The notes under the pieces are model-generated. The model made no database searches. It saw only the letters and a list, made by a program, of their open reading frames with translations, and was not told the DNA's origin. The position numbers were made by a program, and so were the translations under genes. Positions 63,837-64,000 of a stretch of 64,000 nt of DNA are shown here, one piece after another. The stretch's first letter is position 1; every line of letters starts with the position of its first letter. Source of the DNA: Drosophila persimilis (lineage: Eukaryota; Arthropoda; Insecta; Diptera; Drosophilidae); the NCBI RefSeq assembly GCF_003286085.1, contig NW_020825326.1, forward strand, positions 2,749,464 to 2,813,463, read 5' to 3'.

Positions 63837-63849
63837 ATCCCACTTCTGA
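63837..63849 (-). promoter_or_regulatory. Primer-binding site, tRNA-Leu (internal match)
   Basis: Plus-strand ATCCCACTTCTGA equals 13 bases just inside the 3' end of tRNA-Leu (CAA type, ...ATCCCACTTCTGACA-CCA). The last bases including CCA are not matched. It lies three bases from the LTR. Confidence 0.6.
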
Positions 63850-63852
63850 AAT

Positions 63853-64000
63853 TGTAGGCCGTCTAACCTGGGAATTGTAGTGACCAATATCGGTGTGTGG
63901 GTGCACTGTCTGTATAAAAACACAAGCCCGGCGATTTGATATCGATATAGTCTTTGATATACACTTGCTCGCATATCTCTGCGTACACTTAGAAAACGAA
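63853..64000 (-). repeat. 5' LTR of the second mdg3-like element (partial)
   Basis: Starts TGTAGGCCGTCTAACC on the plus strand next to the primer site. The first ~95 bases match the solo LTR at 29,542 with few changes. The sequences then diverge (TATCGATATAGTCTTTG here). The window ends inside the LTR. Confidence 0.78.

Larger units (their letters stand above)
60072..64000 (-). mobile_element. Second mdg3/micropia-like Ty3 element, cut by window end
   Basis: Minus-strand order: 5' LTR (63,853 onward, runs off the window), Leu-type primer site, gag N-terminus, a large gap in gag, acidic Cys-rich region, RT, RNase H, integrase truncated at 60,072. The 3' LTR is absent. Its layout parallels the element at 54-59 kb but sequence differs throughout, so it is another family of the same lineage. 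Several frameshifts are present. Confidence 0.75.

Overview
This window looks like a block of drosophilid fly heterochromatin made almost entirely of transposable elements nested in one another. I see no host protein-coding gene, rRNA or tRNA gene. The fly assignment rests on the element set: CR1-clade LINEs with PHD-finger ORF1, a gypsy-lineage errantivirus with a tRNA-Lys primer site, a roo-like BEL/Pao element carrying an F-type envelope, mdg3/micropia-like Ty3 elements and a jockey-clade Gag. The species is not determinable from the sequence alone.

Layout. 1-3.25 kb: plus-strand Ty3/gypsy remnants (integrase, possible LTR, Gag). 3.25-9.6 kb: CR1 and jockey-clade scraps in AT-rich sequence, including a CR1-A copy (6.24-8.53 kb). 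9.63-16.2 kb: a CR1-B LINE (minus strand) split by a plus-strand, gag-only jockey-clade element (10,283-12,990) and flanked at the split by a 97-bp duplication. 16.2-18.75 kb: GA-rich minisatellite and a probable 3' LTR. 18.75-21.99 kb: an Osvaldo-like Ty3/gypsy pol with large deletions. 22.39-31.13 kb: a gypsy-lineage errantivirus (minus strand, 5' LTR at 31.1 kb). Its gag is interrupted by a nearly intact full-length CR1-A (24,690-29,265, TSD GTCATT) and by a solo LTR (29,542-29,834, TSD CCTC). 31.1-33.8 kb: scraps.

33.77-52.31 kb: a roo-like BEL/Pao element (BEL1; gag-pol-env, 5' LTR at 51,735-52,307). Its gag is interrupted by a complete 10.25-kb second BEL element (BEL2, 40,319-50,569, TSD CACAT). 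BEL2 carries an extra zinc-knuckle plus protease-like cassette after integrase, and a large inverted-repeat (foldback) structure in its 5' region. 52.5-53.8 kb: a broken hAT-type transposase with a BED finger, preceded by a 40-bp tandem array. 53,969-59,452: a complete mdg3/micropia-like LTR retrotransposon (206- and 199-bp LTRs, TSD AAAC). 60.07-64.0 kb: a related Ty3 element whose 5' LTR runs off the window and matches the solo LTR at 29.5 kb.

Three points stand out. First, nearly all retroelements between 13 and 64 kb lie on the minus strand. That layout resembles a unistrand piRNA cluster of the flamenco type read from the plus strand, but this is an inference without small-RNA data. Second, the gag-only jockey element begins with a copy of its own 3' end plus an A-run, like the Tags of telomeric HeT-A elements. 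Third, BEL2 has duplicated its Gag-knuckle/protease module at the place where other BEL elements carry env. The order of nesting is BEL1 before BEL2, and errantivirus before CR1-A and the solo LTR.
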